A stretch of DNA of 64,000 nt from NCBI GenBank assembly GCA_036405135.1, contig DASWYF010000013.1:248001-312000 (forward strand), in the 5' to 3' direction. Positions within the stretch are counted from its first letter, which is position 1. Each line of letters opens with the position of its first letter. Positions 9,848 through 18,273 of the stretch are shown here, in pieces. The stretch is from Verrucomicrobiia bacterium. Lineage in GTDB: Bacteria; Verrucomicrobiota; Verrucomicrobiia; Limisphaerales; JAEYXS01. The notes under the pieces are model-generated. The model was given only the letters and a program-made list of their open reading frames with translations. It searched no databases and was not told the origin of the DNA. The position numbers were made by a program, and so were the translations under genes.

Positions 9848-11329
9848 ATGTTGAAAGTCCTAAAAGGGAGGCTGGTGCAAAAGGTGGCCAACACAAGCCG
9901 CAAGCTGTGGGAGCCATACACGATCGAGAATCCCCCGGGTGTGCAGGTCATCGTCTCCGCGTATAACTGTGCGCCGATGCTGCCGAGGTTTTTGCAATCG
10001 CTCGAGCGGGCGATGCGGGGATTTCGCTGGGTGTTTCTGGCGGCAGATGACGGAAGCGCGGATGAGACGTACGCAGTGTTGAAAGCGTATGTGAAGACGC
10101 AATGCACGGCGGATGAACACAAGCTGCAGCGGTTCAAAAAAGCGGCGAATGTCAGCGTGGCCAAGAATCGTGTCGTGCGGATGGGCTTTCCGTACCGGGA
10201 AAAATATCCAGCCATCGCGCTCTGTGATGCGGACGACGAGGTGGGCGAGCAGCGGATCAGCGGTTTGCTCGAGATCGCGTTGAGGGAAGGCAGTCTTTCC
10301 TTGGCCGGGGATTTCCTGCGCGAGCGAGGGGGTGAGCGGATCTTGCACAAGGCGGCGGCCCTGACTTATGGACCGCCGATGACGTTGTTCCATGAGGCGT
10401 TGCTGCCGTGGGATGGAACGCTCTTCGATGAGACGTTTCACAACCATGGGGATTGGGCACAGCAGGCGGAGTGGCGTTCGCGGGGAATCTTTACGCGGCT
10501 GGTGGACGGGTTGATCACCAACATTCATGTCTATCATCCGCTCTCGGTCAGCAACAACCTGACGGAAACGCAGATCACGCGCCGGGCGGAAAAGCTCGAG
10601 GGGTTCAAAGCGCAACTGGAAAAGAGGAAGCTGATCAGCTTTTGCACGACGTGCATGGGGCGTTTGCATCATCTCAAGCAGACGCTGCTGGCCAACATGG
10701 AAGTGTGCCGTGATATGCCAGATGTGGAGTTCTGCCTGGTGAACTATAATTCCCAAGATGGCATGGATGCATGGGTGAAGACGGAACTGGGCGAACAGCT
10801 CAAGAGCGGTCGTCTGCGTTATGTGCATACCATGAAGCCGAAGCAGTTCAAGATGGGAGTGGCGAAAAACATGGCCCATGTCCTAGGGACGGGAATGTTT
10901 CTGGTGAACGTGGATGCAGACAATTTCCTCACGCCAGAGTATGTGCAGGCGTTGCGATCGGAGATCGCGGCGGGTGGAGAAGTGATCCACTTCCCGAGTG
11001 ACGACCGAGCGTGGGGTGGGGGCTTTGGCCGGGTGGCGGTCCGGGCCGATCTGTTCCGGGCGGTGGGCGGTTACGATGAGGAACACAGCGGGTGGGGGGC
11101 GGAAGACTGGGATCTGGTGCAGAGGGCGCAACGGATGTCGCGCCGAGCACTGCGCCTGTTAGATCCGCACGTCCTCAGCTACATCGATCATGACGATGAG
11201 GAGCGGCTGAAGCACATGGATGTGAAGAACAAGCACGCGAACAACAAGCGGTGGCACAAGTATTTCATCGCCCGGCTGGAGCGGGGCGAACTGGTGGTGA
11301 ACAAGGGGAAGCAGATAGGCGTGATATGA
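9848..11329 (+). CDS. two-domain family 2-type glycosyltransferase
   Basis: Probably transfers sugars from nucleotide-sugars to a virion or cell-surface acceptor. Domain A (residues about 32-230) has a GT-A fold start VQVIVSAYN, an acidic DDGS at 67-70 and DADD at 127-130, matching the DxD region. Domain B (about 262-440) starts ISFCTTCMGR, has NVDAD at 354-358 and GWGAEDWDL near 415-423, typical of chondroitin-polymerase-like galactosyltransferase domains. The ATG lies one base after the fibre stop codon, so fibre and enzyme are likely co-translated, suggesting the fibre as a possible acceptor (inference). Confidence 0.8.
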   Translation: MLKVLKGRLVQKVANTSRKLWEPYTIENPPGVQVIVSAYNCAPMLPRFLQSLERAMRGFRWVFLAADDGSADETYAVLKAYVKTQCTADEHKLQRFKKAANVSVAKNRVVRMGFPYREKYPAIALCDADDEVGEQRISGLLEIALREGSLSLAGDFLRERGGERILHKAAALTYGPPMTLFHEALLPWDGTLFDETFHNHGDWAQQAEWRSRGIFTRLVDGLITNIHVYHPLSVSNNLTETQITRRAEKLEGFKAQLEKRKLISFCTTCMGRLHHLKQTLLANMEVCRDMPDVEFCLVNYNSQDGMDAWVKTELGEQLKSGRLRYVHTMKPKQFKMGVAKNMAHVLGTGMFLVNVDADNFLTPEYVQALRSEIAAGGEVIHFPSDDRAWGGGFGRVAVRADLFRAVGGYDEEHSGWGAEDWDLVQRAQRMSRRALRLLDPHVLSYIDHDDEERLKHMDVKNKHANNKRWHKYFIARLERGELVVNKGKQIGVI

Positions 11330-11721
11330 ATGAGACAGCAGCAGTTGGGATAGCGGGTAAAACAGCGGAGCATCTGGTGGATAAGGATACGAAGTATATG
11401 CTTATCTATGGGGCAGTGATGCTGTTCATCGTGCTGGCAGTTTTGATCTCTTTTATGGTGCGCTACTTCATCAGCGACCGGGCGGGGCTGATCGCGGATA
11501 TGCGGAAGGATCGGGAGCGATATGAGATGACGCTGATTACGATCAATGAGAAGCAGGCCAACCAGATCACAGCCCAACTCAAGATGCAGGAGCAAAGCAA
11601 CCAAGTGTTGCAGACCTGTGCCACCGTGTTAGCAGAATCTAACATCCTGATCCGAGAGTATAATGACCTCATGCGGAAGCAGCTTTACGAAACCCGCCAC
11701 CGTAAGGGTGAAGGGGAATGA
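11326..11721 (+). CDS. single-span membrane protein with coiled coil (holin or spanin candidate)
   Basis: A 131-residue protein with one strong transmembrane helix at residues 25-48 (YMLIYGAVMLFIVLAVLISF) followed by a charged helical tail rich in Gln, Glu and Arg that looks coiled-coil. This layout fits an inner-membrane spanin or a pinholin-like protein, but no family motif is visible. The start is set at the ATG that overlaps the preceding glycosyltransferase stop (ATGA); earlier in-frame starts lie inside that gene. It is close to two further membrane proteins, which may form a lysis or membrane module. Confidence 0.6.
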   Translation: MNETAAVGIAGKTAEHLVDKDTKYMLIYGAVMLFIVLAVLISFMVRYFISDRAGLIADMRKDRERYEMTLITINEKQANQITAQLKMQEQSNQVLQTCATVLAESNILIREYNDLMRKQLYETRHRKGEGE

Positions 11722-11725
11722 GAAT

Positions 11726-11755
11726 CCATACAAAATAGTTGACCACAGAATATGG
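11726..11755 (+). promoter_or_regulatory. paired 13-bp operator-like boxes
   Basis: CCATACAAAATAG at 11726-11738 and CCACAGAATATGG at 11743-11755, centres 17 bp apart, with TTGAC at 11739-11743 between them. The arrangement equals the pairs at 13366 and 33129. It lies just after the membrane protein gene and 40 bp before the next start codon. Confidence 0.7.
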
Positions 11756-11794
11756 CGTGGCATCGTGGCGACGGGGGAGGAGAGCAGACAGGTT

Positions 11795-12508
11795 ATGAAA
11801 TTCATGCGGGTTCTTCTGGTGGCATCCCTCTCGACCGTGGTGGCGTCTTCAGCTTTTGCGGGCAGTCTTTTCGGACCGAAGCAGAAGATCGAGCAGACCA
11901 ACCAGAAGGCGGTGGAGGATGTGCAATCGACGGCGGCGGAGAAATTGAACCGGGTCATCACGGGGGAGAAGACGCCGGTGCGTCCGGTGGTGCCGATGCC
12001 CCAGGCGAATGTCACGCTCCGTGGTGATGGCAACATCTACCTTGCGCCGGAGAATCGTGCGCCGGAGAGAAGCACGGACGAGATCTATGAGGAGTTTCTG
12101 GAGCGCAAGCGGATCCGCGAGGAGTTCGAGCGATACAAGAGCGCCGGGATGGGAACGTACCGGGAGGAGGTCAGTTACCAATCGAATTCAGGTGCCGGTG
12201 CCACCAGCAACAAGGAGTCGAGCGAGTATCAGAAGTGGAGCATCCCCCTAGGTTGGAACCTCATCCTTCTTGGTATCGGTGCCTGTCTGCTGCTGTTTGT
12301 GTTCAACCGGTTGAGGAATACGAGTGCGGCGTTCAACCAGTTGTATCTGGCCTCGGACGGAATCATCGGCAACTGGATCAAACAGGCGAGAGAGCGGGCA
12401 CAGACTACCGGAGATCCAGCGGAGATGAACCGTTTGAACGCGGAGATGGTGGACATGGAATCGGCCCGCGGCAAGCTGCTGACGGAAAAGACCAAGTTAA
12501 AACCCTAA
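11795..12508 (+). CDS. secreted or membrane-anchored protein with signal peptide
   Basis: A 237-residue protein with a clear signal peptide (MKFMRVLLVASLSTVVASS, cleavage likely after AFA at residue 23-24), a long charged helical middle region and a transmembrane helix at about 152-172 (GWNLILLGIGACLLLFVFN), followed by a short charged tail. Function unknown. A role in the envelope, such as lysis or superinfection control, is an inference from topology. The chosen ATG has GGGGGAGGAGAG upstream. An operator-like box pair immediately precedes it, so it may start its own transcript. Confidence 0.6.
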   Translation: MKFMRVLLVASLSTVVASSAFAGSLFGPKQKIEQTNQKAVEDVQSTAAEKLNRVITGEKTPVRPVVPMPQANVTLRGDGNIYLAPENRAPERSTDEIYEEFLERKRIREEFERYKSAGMGTYREEVSYQSNSGAGATSNKESSEYQKWSIPLGWNLILLGIGACLLLFVFNRLRNTSAAFNQLYLASDGIIGNWIKQARERAQTTGDPAEMNRLNAEMVDMESARGKLLTEKTKLKP

Positions 12509-12514
12509 GTTGTC

Positions 12515-13360
12515 ATGAACAAGAAGACAGGGAAAACAGCCTTCTTATTCGGCTCGGTCGTATTGGCGGGTTCGTGGTCGGTCATCTATTTCAATGGCCA
12601 GACCTTCGAGCCCAATGCCACGCGTGGGTATGTGGAGTTCGCGTGTGCGCACACGATGCCGGTCGTGAATGAGTTCGGCTGCATGCTGCATCCGGCGGTG
12701 ATCGCCCGGTCTTATCAGACCATGCTGCACCAGCAGTTCAATCTGAACCACCAGATGCGTTTCTGGGACAAGGAAAACATCACGAACGACCGGATGCTGG
12801 GCACGATCGTGGCGGTGGACTTTCCGTCGATGCCGGAGGGCGGGTGGAAGATTGCGAAGACCAAGGAGGAAGCGCCAGGCATCCGCGGAGTGGCGAGCAT
12901 GAGCCTGATCGCGCATGGGGTGGACAAGATCGTGGGGGAACACAAGACCGGAAAGAAGGAACGTACGGTCAGCATCGAGATGCTGTTCGATGAACTGGAG
13001 AGCGGCTTTGTGGTGATGGGGGTGGACGTGCCCGCCAACTTGCGGCAGGACACACCGCAGGACATCTGGGCGCAGAACATGGTGTATATCCCATGGGCGA
13101 AAGCGCCGGAAGAGTTGCAGAAGCTGTGGACGGGCAAGCGCATCAAGGGGCGCTGGAAGAATCAGGAAGTGCGCCTGCTGTGCGGTGGCATCGACAACTC
13201 GGTGCATTTCGCCGGGTTGGGACTGGTGGACAAAGGCTTTGAAAAAGAGGCTTGTGTGAAGGCGATGCTGGCCGGTTCCGAGGAGGCAGATCCGGCGGAT
13301 ATATTTGAAGCGCAGATGGATTCCATGCTGGACCTGGTGAAGGAAAATCTCGCTGCGTAA
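12515..13360 (+). CDS. unknown virion-module protein; possible prohead protease
   Basis: A 281-residue protein placed directly before a scaffold-like gene, a decoration gene and the major capsid gene, the canonical slot for the capsid maturation protease. Two features fit loosely: a histidine in SLIAHGVDKIVGEH near residue 135-148, and VSIEMLFDELESGFVV near 155-170, resembling the VS(I/V)E strand in phage head proteases. No catalytic set can be proven by eye. The N-terminus has a weak hydrophobic segment (FLFGSVVLAGSWSVIYF) that would be unusual for a protease, leaving a membrane-associated protein as the alternative. Confidence 0.4.
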   Translation: MNKKTGKTAFLFGSVVLAGSWSVIYFNGQTFEPNATRGYVEFACAHTMPVVNEFGCMLHPAVIARSYQTMLHQQFNLNHQMRFWDKENITNDRMLGTIVAVDFPSMPEGGWKIAKTKEEAPGIRGVASMSLIAHGVDKIVGEHKTGKKERTVSIEMLFDELESGFVVMGVDVPANLRQDTPQDIWAQNMVYIPWAKAPEELQKLWTGKRIKGRWKNQEVRLLCGGIDNSVHFAGLGLVDKGFEKEACVKAMLAGSEEADPADIFEAQMDSMLDLVKENLAA

Positions 13361-13365
13361 AAATT

Positions 13366-13395
13366 CTATAAAAAATAGTTGACTATATAAAATAG
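13366..13395 (+). promoter_or_regulatory. paired 13-bp operator-like boxes before the scaffold-capsid genes
   Basis: CTATAAAAAATAG at 13366-13378 and CTATATAAAATAG at 13383-13395 are both perfect CTAT...ATAG inverted repeats, centres 17 bp apart. TTGAC at 13379-13383 lies between. It is the only AT-rich stretch in this part of the late operon and precedes the scaffold, decoration and capsid genes. Confidence 0.75.
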
Positions 13396-13453
13396 ATATA
13401 GCAAACATAGCGACGTTCAAAAGAAGCAGGGGAGGCTTCGGAAGAAAAGGGTT

Positions 13454-14149
13454 ATGAACCACGACATCTCCTGGCTTAAAAAGTTTTTCAAGAAGCAGCA
13501 AGACCTCATCGCTTCTGCTCCCACCACGATCTCCGCAAAGCTCAAGGAAGCTTTGAACAAGCAGAGCGGCCAGATGGCCACGGTGCTGGCTGGCATGCCG
13601 GCGGATGACAAAACCGAAAGCATGACCGGGGAAATCGCCTTGGTGATCTGCGGCGGCATGGCGGAGTTGCTGGAGCAACAGAACGCCACGCTGCTCGGGT
13701 TCGACGGTGAAGTGGATAACCGCGTGAAGGTAGTGCTGGCCGGTCGCATCGACAAGGGTGAACTGATCGAGAAGGCCACGCACGAGAGCCTGATCGAAGC
13801 CGCGAAGAAATCGGGAGCTGCCGAGGAAGCGGGCAAGCAGGAGATCTACGGCAAAAATCGCCAAGCCATCGTGCTGGCGGGCATCGCCGGGACCGAAGAC
13901 CTCGCGATCTTGGGCCTGCCGAAAGAAGGTTTTCAGACGGCGGTGGATACGGCCAAGAAGCGCCATGGCGAGATCAAGGCGCTGAAGGTGGAGCTGCCGG
14001 TGGCGCAGATGTCCCGTCTGTTGTGGGGCACAGAGGAGGCATGGGGTTCGCAGTTCGAACTCATCAAGTGTGCGGCGGGCAAACCGGGGAATCCTTTCCC
14101 CGCACCGAAGCCCGGCGAAGGCGACAAGGGTGCTTATCCGCCGATGTAA
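13454..14149 (+). CDS. putative capsid scaffold protein
   Basis: A 231-residue, alanine- and lysine-rich, mostly helical soluble protein lying between the protease candidate and the decoration and capsid genes. Composition and position fit a scaffolding protein that guides prohead assembly. The C-terminus (GKPGNPFPAPKPGEGDKGAYPPM) is a proline-glycine tail. No motif proves the role. ATG preceded by GGGGAGGC about 25 bases upstream and by AGAAAAGGG immediately upstream. Transcription may begin at the box pair about 60 bp before. Confidence 0.5.
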   Translation: MNHDISWLKKFFKKQQDLIASAPTTISAKLKEALNKQSGQMATVLAGMPADDKTESMTGEIALVICGGMAELLEQQNATLLGFDGEVDNRVKVVLAGRIDKGELIEKATHESLIEAAKKSGAAEEAGKQEIYGKNRQAIVLAGIAGTEDLAILGLPKEGFQTAVDTAKKRHGEIKALKVELPVAQMSRLLWGTEEAWGSQFELIKCAAGKPGNPFPAPKPGEGDKGAYPPM

Positions 14150-14185
14150 AAATTTCAGGGGAGCAAAAAACAATACTGAGATTTT

Positions 14186-14677
14186 ATGCCAGCGAACGAA
14201 AATAAAGCGACCCAAGGTTTTCAAATCACCCGTGAGTATCACGGTAATCCCCGCTCCCTGCGTATGGAGATCGCGGCGATTATCGGCCAGGCGGTGATGG
14301 CGGATGCCACCGATCCGACGAAGGGTATCGTGGCGAGCGGCCGTTTCGAAGGCTTCCTCACCCGTCCCGTGGTGGATGGCGCGCCCGCCTTGTCGGACAT
14401 CGTGTTTCCGGGCCGCGGGCCATTGCCTTTTACCATGGGGCATGAGGCGCAAGTGGTGCTCGCCGATGAAGTCGAGATGGAAGGCGAGGACTACATCGTG
14501 GAATCCGGCACTGGTGCGCTCGCGGCGGTCAGCGCTGTGGGCAAGAAGATCACGCCCTATCAGGGCAAATGGCGCGAGACGCAAAGCGGCGAAGTGCCGT
14601 TCTTCGTGGTGCAGGCGGTCCTGACGTCGCTGGATTCCGAAAACAGTTTCCGCATCCGGGCGACCGCCATCCGCTAA
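14186..14677 (+). CDS. putative head decoration protein
   Basis: A 163-residue beta-rich protein (DYIVESGTGALAAVSAVGKKI; FVVQAVLTSLDSENSFRIRA) just before the major capsid gene. This is where lambda gpD-like stabilising proteins that bind the outside of the capsid are normally encoded. No diagnostic motif, so the call is positional. It could instead be a minor head component. Confidence 0.5.
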   Translation: MPANENKATQGFQITREYHGNPRSLRMEIAAIIGQAVMADATDPTKGIVASGRFEGFLTRPVVDGAPALSDIVFPGRGPLPFTMGHEAQVVLADEVEMEGEDYIVESGTGALAAVSAVGKKITPYQGKWRETQSGEVPFFVVQAVLTSLDSENSFRIRATAIR

Positions 14678-14741
14678 GCCAAACCTGTTCCGACTAGACA
14701 CACCAATTTAATCAATCTGGGGAGGTTGAATAAGCAAGGGT

Positions 14742-15863
14742 ATGAACGCTCAACTGAAAAACATCCTCACCAGTCTCCAGAAACGCCCGATTTTGCTTTG
14801 CGGCACACGGGTAGATGGCAGCGATTTGCATACCTCTGTGGATGCGAAGTTCGCCGCCATGCTCGCTTCCAATGTCACGGAAGCACAACAGCTCGAAATG
14901 ATCCGCGGTGCGTGGAAAAGCGAGACTGTCCGCGAGCAGCTTTGCGGCATCCGCCTCGAGCAAACGCAGAACTACGTCTATGCCACGCTGGGTTGGGCGA
15001 GCATGTTCTACGGGCTGGAGGAATTGGGACCTTCTGACCGGGCCTATTTCCAGAACAACACCAAGCAGGAAACGGCGGTTTACTACATCGCAAATGGTGG
15101 CAAGCCCCGCAAGAGCGAGGTCATCCCGGTGCAGGATGAATTCGCGGTGCCGATGCGCTTCCTGACAACGGAGCGCGTGGGCTACCAGATCGAAGACATC
15201 AACAACGGCATCATCCGCGACGCCGCACTGGCCACGCTCGATGTGGCCTATGACCGCCGCCGCAAGATCGATTCGCTGGCGTTCGCGAACTTGACGCAGG
15301 TTTACGGCGACTTCGTCACGACGGGCAAGAAGTCGCTGCGCACGTATCTGGCGCACAGCGGCATCCATCAAAGTGCTTTGCCGACATCGAACGACATCAC
15401 GGTGCCCGACACCACAAACAGCACGAAGTTCCGCTTCGAAGTGTTCGATTCCATCCTTGAATACTGCGACCGCCTGGCGGGCGCGTTCAAGGACGGTGAT
15501 CTCCGCCCGACCGGCAATATCCGAGTGCCGTCCACGGATACGACGCATCTGCTCAAGCAGGTGTCCTACACGGGCAATGCGAACAACCGCCTGCCGGAAT
15601 CGGTCCGTCAGAATTATTTGCAGGTGTCCCACGGTAACGTGGACTGGACGCTCATCCCGGACAACACGATCCCGAGCGGCAAGTGCTACCCGGAATTGAA
15701 CAAGAAGGTGGGCAAGATCTATTCCAAGCCCGCCTTGGAGCATGAGTTCATGAAGACGGATCTGGAGAACAACTGGGAAGAGCGCTGGGAGCGGTTCCCG
15801 CATGGCAGCTACATCCCGGAAGTCAACCGTCTGCACGCTTTGCGAGTCACCTACAAGAGCTAA
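14742..15863 (+). CDS. putative major capsid protein
   Basis: A 373-residue protein whose size, position and mixed alpha-beta composition fit an HK97-fold capsid subunit. A helical N-terminal region is followed by features such as VQDEFAVPMRFLTTERVGYQIED (in two parts) near residues 128-150 and RDAALATLDVAYDRRRKIDSL near 157-178, resembling the spine helix and neighbouring strands. The gene has a strong GGGGAGG site 20 bases upstream and is followed by a perfect 11-bp stem-loop, fitting a highly expressed virion gene. Confidence 0.65.
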   Translation: MNAQLKNILTSLQKRPILLCGTRVDGSDLHTSVDAKFAAMLASNVTEAQQLEMIRGAWKSETVREQLCGIRLEQTQNYVYATLGWASMFYGLEELGPSDRAYFQNNTKQETAVYYIANGGKPRKSEVIPVQDEFAVPMRFLTTERVGYQIEDINNGIIRDAALATLDVAYDRRRKIDSLAFANLTQVYGDFVTTGKKSLRTYLAHSGIHQSALPTSNDITVPDTTNSTKFRFEVFDSILEYCDRLAGAFKDGDLRPTGNIRVPSTDTTHLLKQVSYTGNANNRLPESVRQNYLQVSHGNVDWTLIPDNTIPSGKCYPELNKKVGKIYSKPALEHEFMKTDLENNWEERWERFPHGSYIPEVNRLHALRVTYKS

Positions 15864-15891
15864 GGAGTCGTCAGTCAACTGCGGGTGTGAC

Positions 15892-15919
15892 GGGGCTGCC
15901 GTGGTGCAACGGCAGCCCC
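15892..15919 (+). terminator. stem-loop after the capsid gene
   Basis: A perfect 11-bp stem (GGGGCTGCCGT with ACGGCAGCCCC) closes a 6-base loop. No U-tract follows, so it may be a partial terminator or a 3' stabiliser that raises capsid mRNA relative to the tail genes. Confidence 0.6.
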
Positions 15920-15946
15920 TGATACCGGCAAACCAAATAAACTGCC

Positions 15947-16777
15947 ATGAGTAAATATGCTTTAACAGCGGTCGCGGCCAAGCGCCGTGGCATCGCCGCC
16001 AAGGCCACGCTGGCCTTGGAATTCCGGGTCAAGGTTTCGTCCCTGCCGGTGCAGAAGGTTGCCGAGATCCACTTCCCGGTGACGAACAGCGGCGTGATGG
16101 AGACAGAAGCCGCGGGTGTGGCGACGCTGGCGGAAACGCCTGCCGACCTTCAGTGCTTCGTGCGTGGCCAGCTTGAATCGCTGGTGAACACGGTGGTAGT
16201 GCTGAATGTGGTGGATGCCGACAACGGCAATACCACGGCCACGGCGACCTTTGCGCCGCCGTCTTGGGTGAACGACCAGAGCAAAGATTTCCCCGAAGGT
16301 TATGCGGTGGATTTCGTCACCAACAACGGCAAGAAGGTGAAGTCCATCACGGGCTTCGCTTCCGTGACGGGCGGTGACACGGGCAGCAAGCTTGCCATCG
16401 CAATGCTGCCGGACTTGGAGAGCTTCCGGGTGGTGGGTTCCTGCACGGAACGTGATTTCACTACGAAGGCCCGCAGCTCAGAGCATATCCCTGGTGAGGA
16501 GGATGGTTCCAAGCATGTGAAGCGCGGTCGCTCCGAGCCAGGTGAACTGACGGTGAGCCAGAAGTATGTCAGCTACGCCGATGGATTGGGTCGCATCGCT
16601 GGTCGTTCGGTGACGGCGATGCTCGAGGTGGAGAAGGAAGGCAAGGTCACCACGGAGCGTCTGGTCTTCGGCAACTGGGTGCCGACCACGAAGCCGAGCG
16701 CGGGCGATGGTAACGACCATGCCACGAAGCAGGCGGCGGGCAAGTATGAACTGTTTTTGGCATTCTTCGCGTCATAA
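15947..16777 (+). CDS. putative major tail tube protein
   Basis: A 276-residue beta-rich protein directly after the capsid gene. It contains TTKARSSEHIPGEEDGSKHV near residue 174 and GELTVSQKYVSYADGLGRIAG near 200-220, which resemble the middle region of siphovirus tail tube subunits. It would polymerise around the tape measure into the tail shaft. It is followed by a strong intrinsic terminator, as expected for an abundant virion protein. Another structural role remains possible. Confidence 0.5.
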   Translation: MSKYALTAVAAKRRGIAAKATLALEFRVKVSSLPVQKVAEIHFPVTNSGVMETEAAGVATLAETPADLQCFVRGQLESLVNTVVVLNVVDADNGNTTATATFAPPSWVNDQSKDFPEGYAVDFVTNNGKKVKSITGFASVTGGDTGSKLAIAMLPDLESFRVVGSCTERDFTTKARSSEHIPGEEDGSKHVKRGRSEPGELTVSQKYVSYADGLGRIAGRSVTAMLEVEKEGKVTTERLVFGNWVPTTKPSAGDGNDHATKQAAGKYELFLAFFAS

Positions 16778-16814
16778 CGAAGTGGGCTGCGGCTAGAGCC
16801 GCTGAGGATGGGAA

Positions 16815-16847
16815 CGGCGGCAAGCGGAAGTTTGCCGCCGTTTTTTT
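16815..16847 (+). terminator. intrinsic terminator
   Basis: A 9-bp stem, CGGCGGCAA with TTGCCGCCG, is followed directly by seven T residues. It ends the capsid-tail tube block. Confidence 0.85.
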
Positions 16848-16851
16848 CGTT

Positions 16852-16876
16852 TAGCCAAAGATGAACACAGATTAGG
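16852..16876. repeat. degenerate copy of the CACAGAT-type repeat
   Basis: AGCCAAAGATGAACACAGATTAGG matches the host-like repeat family at 31-63 only in part. It fills the short gap between the terminator and the next ribosome site. Confidence 0.35.
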
Positions 16877-16888
16877 GAAGGTTGAAAT

Positions 16889-17428
16889 ATGATCAGCAGC
16901 AGCGACATCAAAACATTTCTTTCGGTATTAACGGGGAGTGCGGGCAATTCCACGGCGCAAGCGAATCCCAACAATTCACGGGGCAAGTATATCTCCACGT
17001 CGGAGTGGGCGGGTGCGGTCCTGCATGATCTGTTTCCGGTGGTGACGGGGCGGCAGAATGCGGCGGAGGTGGTGAAGTATCGCTGCATCTTTGTGAAGAA
17101 CACGCACGCGACTTTGACACTGACGGATCTGCGGGTGCATCTGAAAGACGCAGTGCCGAACGGGGTGGACTTTGCCATCGGGCTGGATCCAGCGGGGGTG
17201 GTGGCGCATGGCGCGAGCAGTGCGCAGGCGGCGCAGATCGCGACGGAGAACGATGCTCCGGCAGGGGTGACCTTCAGCGTGCCAGCGGATGACACCAACG
17301 GACTGGCGATCGGGGATCTCGCGCCGAACTATTGTCGCGCGATCTGGGTGCGGTTGACGGCGACGGATTCGGCGCCGGTGAATGCGGATGGGGTGACGCT
17401 GGGATTTCTTGGGGATACGGCGGAATGA
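16889..17428 (+). CDS. putative virion structural protein
   Basis: A 179-residue protein with an N-terminal polar segment (SGNSTAQANPNNSRGKYIS) and a C-terminal beta-rich domain with alternating hydrophobic strands (YRCIFVKNTHATLTLTDLRVHL; AIWVRLTATDSAPVNADGVTL), suggestive of an Ig-like or jelly-roll virion module. No enzyme motif. It opens the block of fibre and baseplate-type proteins after the terminator. Confidence 0.5.
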   Translation: MISSSDIKTFLSVLTGSAGNSTAQANPNNSRGKYISTSEWAGAVLHDLFPVVTGRQNAAEVVKYRCIFVKNTHATLTLTDLRVHLKDAVPNGVDFAIGLDPAGVVAHGASSAQAAQIATENDAPAGVTFSVPADDTNGLAIGDLAPNYCRAIWVRLTATDSAPVNADGVTLGFLGDTAE

Positions 17429-17467
17429 TAAGGGTTGGGAAACATCGTCCAGATAAGGGAAAAGTTA

Positions 17468-17494
17468 GGGACCGGGTGGAACCGGTCCTTACCA
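17468..17494. repeat. 27-bp palindromic repeat, copy 1
   Basis: Contains the hairpin GGACCGG...CCGGTCC and the tail TTACC. The entire 27 bp is identical to 42680-42706, 25 kb away. It resembles a REP-like element of bacterial chromosomes and occupies an intergenic gap. Confidence 0.75.
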
Positions 17495-17508
17495 GCGCAT
17501 GATAAGAT

Positions 17509-18273
17509 ATGGATGCGTTTAAGAATTTTGCTTGGGGTGAAGTTGCATCTAGTTACGGTGCATCTGATACCAGTATTGATCTGGTGCCGGGGTGGGACTT
17601 GCCTGCGGTGCCGTTCAACGCGGTGTGGTATAACCGGACTGATTTTCCGGGAGTGAGGACTGATCCGTATAAGGAAATTGTGCGGGTGACGGCCATTGTT
17701 GGAAACACGCTTACGATCACGCGAGCGCAAGAGGGGACATTGGCGAGTGCAAAAAACTTGTCGGGCAAGACATATGAACTCATCGCGCCTTTGACGGCGA
17801 AATCGTTGAACGAGGATATCAAGGTGGTGCAGACGGTGGATGGAAGTACGACTTCGAGTTTCTCGATCGCGGGATCCACGACCGCAAACAGAATCGTAAC
17901 CGATGGGTCTCAGCCTCAGTCGAATGAAGGAGTTCAAATTGCAGCCACGCCATCTTTCCAGCCTAAAAGCCTGTCTAACTTTCTTGAGTTTACCGTCAAT
18001 GGAAACTGCTCCATGACAACCATTGGAACTCCAAGTTTTTCCTTGTTCAAAGATTCTGATGCGGGGGCTTCGGATGCGCGTTCTTTAAACTCAAATCCTT
18101 CCGCCAACTACATCAGTCTAATTTCTATCTTTTGGAGAGTGCCGGTTACATCGTTAAGCGCCCAGGTGTGGAAGTTGCGGGCAGGTCCGGATAATTCCGG
18201 AACGCTGAACATCAATCCCGGTCTTTGGGGAAGTAACAAACTTCAATTCATTGTGCGGGAGGTGTTGCCGTGA
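17509..18273 (+). CDS. putative tail fibre or baseplate-associated protein
   Basis: A 254-residue protein. Its first 95 residues (GWDLPAVPFNAVWYNRTDFPG, then EIVRVTAIVGNTLTITRAQEGT) match a small domain seen at the N-terminus of many phage fibre or baseplate proteins, where it probably mediates attachment. The rest is serine- and threonine-rich and beta-prone, compatible with a receptor-binding or carrier domain. Stop overlaps the next gene's start by four bases. Confidence 0.5.
   Translation: MDAFKNFAWGEVASSYGASDTSIDLVPGWDLPAVPFNAVWYNRTDFPGVRTDPYKEIVRVTAIVGNTLTITRAQEGTLASAKNLSGKTYELIAPLTAKSLNEDIKVVQTVDGSTTSSFSIAGSTTANRIVTDGSQPQSNEGVQIAATPSFQPKSLSNFLEFTVNGNCSMTTIGTPSFSLFKDSDAGASDARSLNSNPSANYISLISIFWRVPVTSLSAQVWKLRAGPDNSGTLNINPGLWGSNKLQFIVREVLP

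Noticed and set aside
12545-14701. 718-codon open frame antisense to the protease, scaffold and decoration genes
   Set aside because: It runs opposite three well-ordered virion genes. The translation is rich in His, Arg, Leu and Gln, typical of antisense frames in GC-rich DNA.
17501-17513. TGATAAGATATGG as another operator box
   Set aside because: It has three mismatches to the box, no partner at 17 bp and no TTGAC, and it overlaps a start codon.
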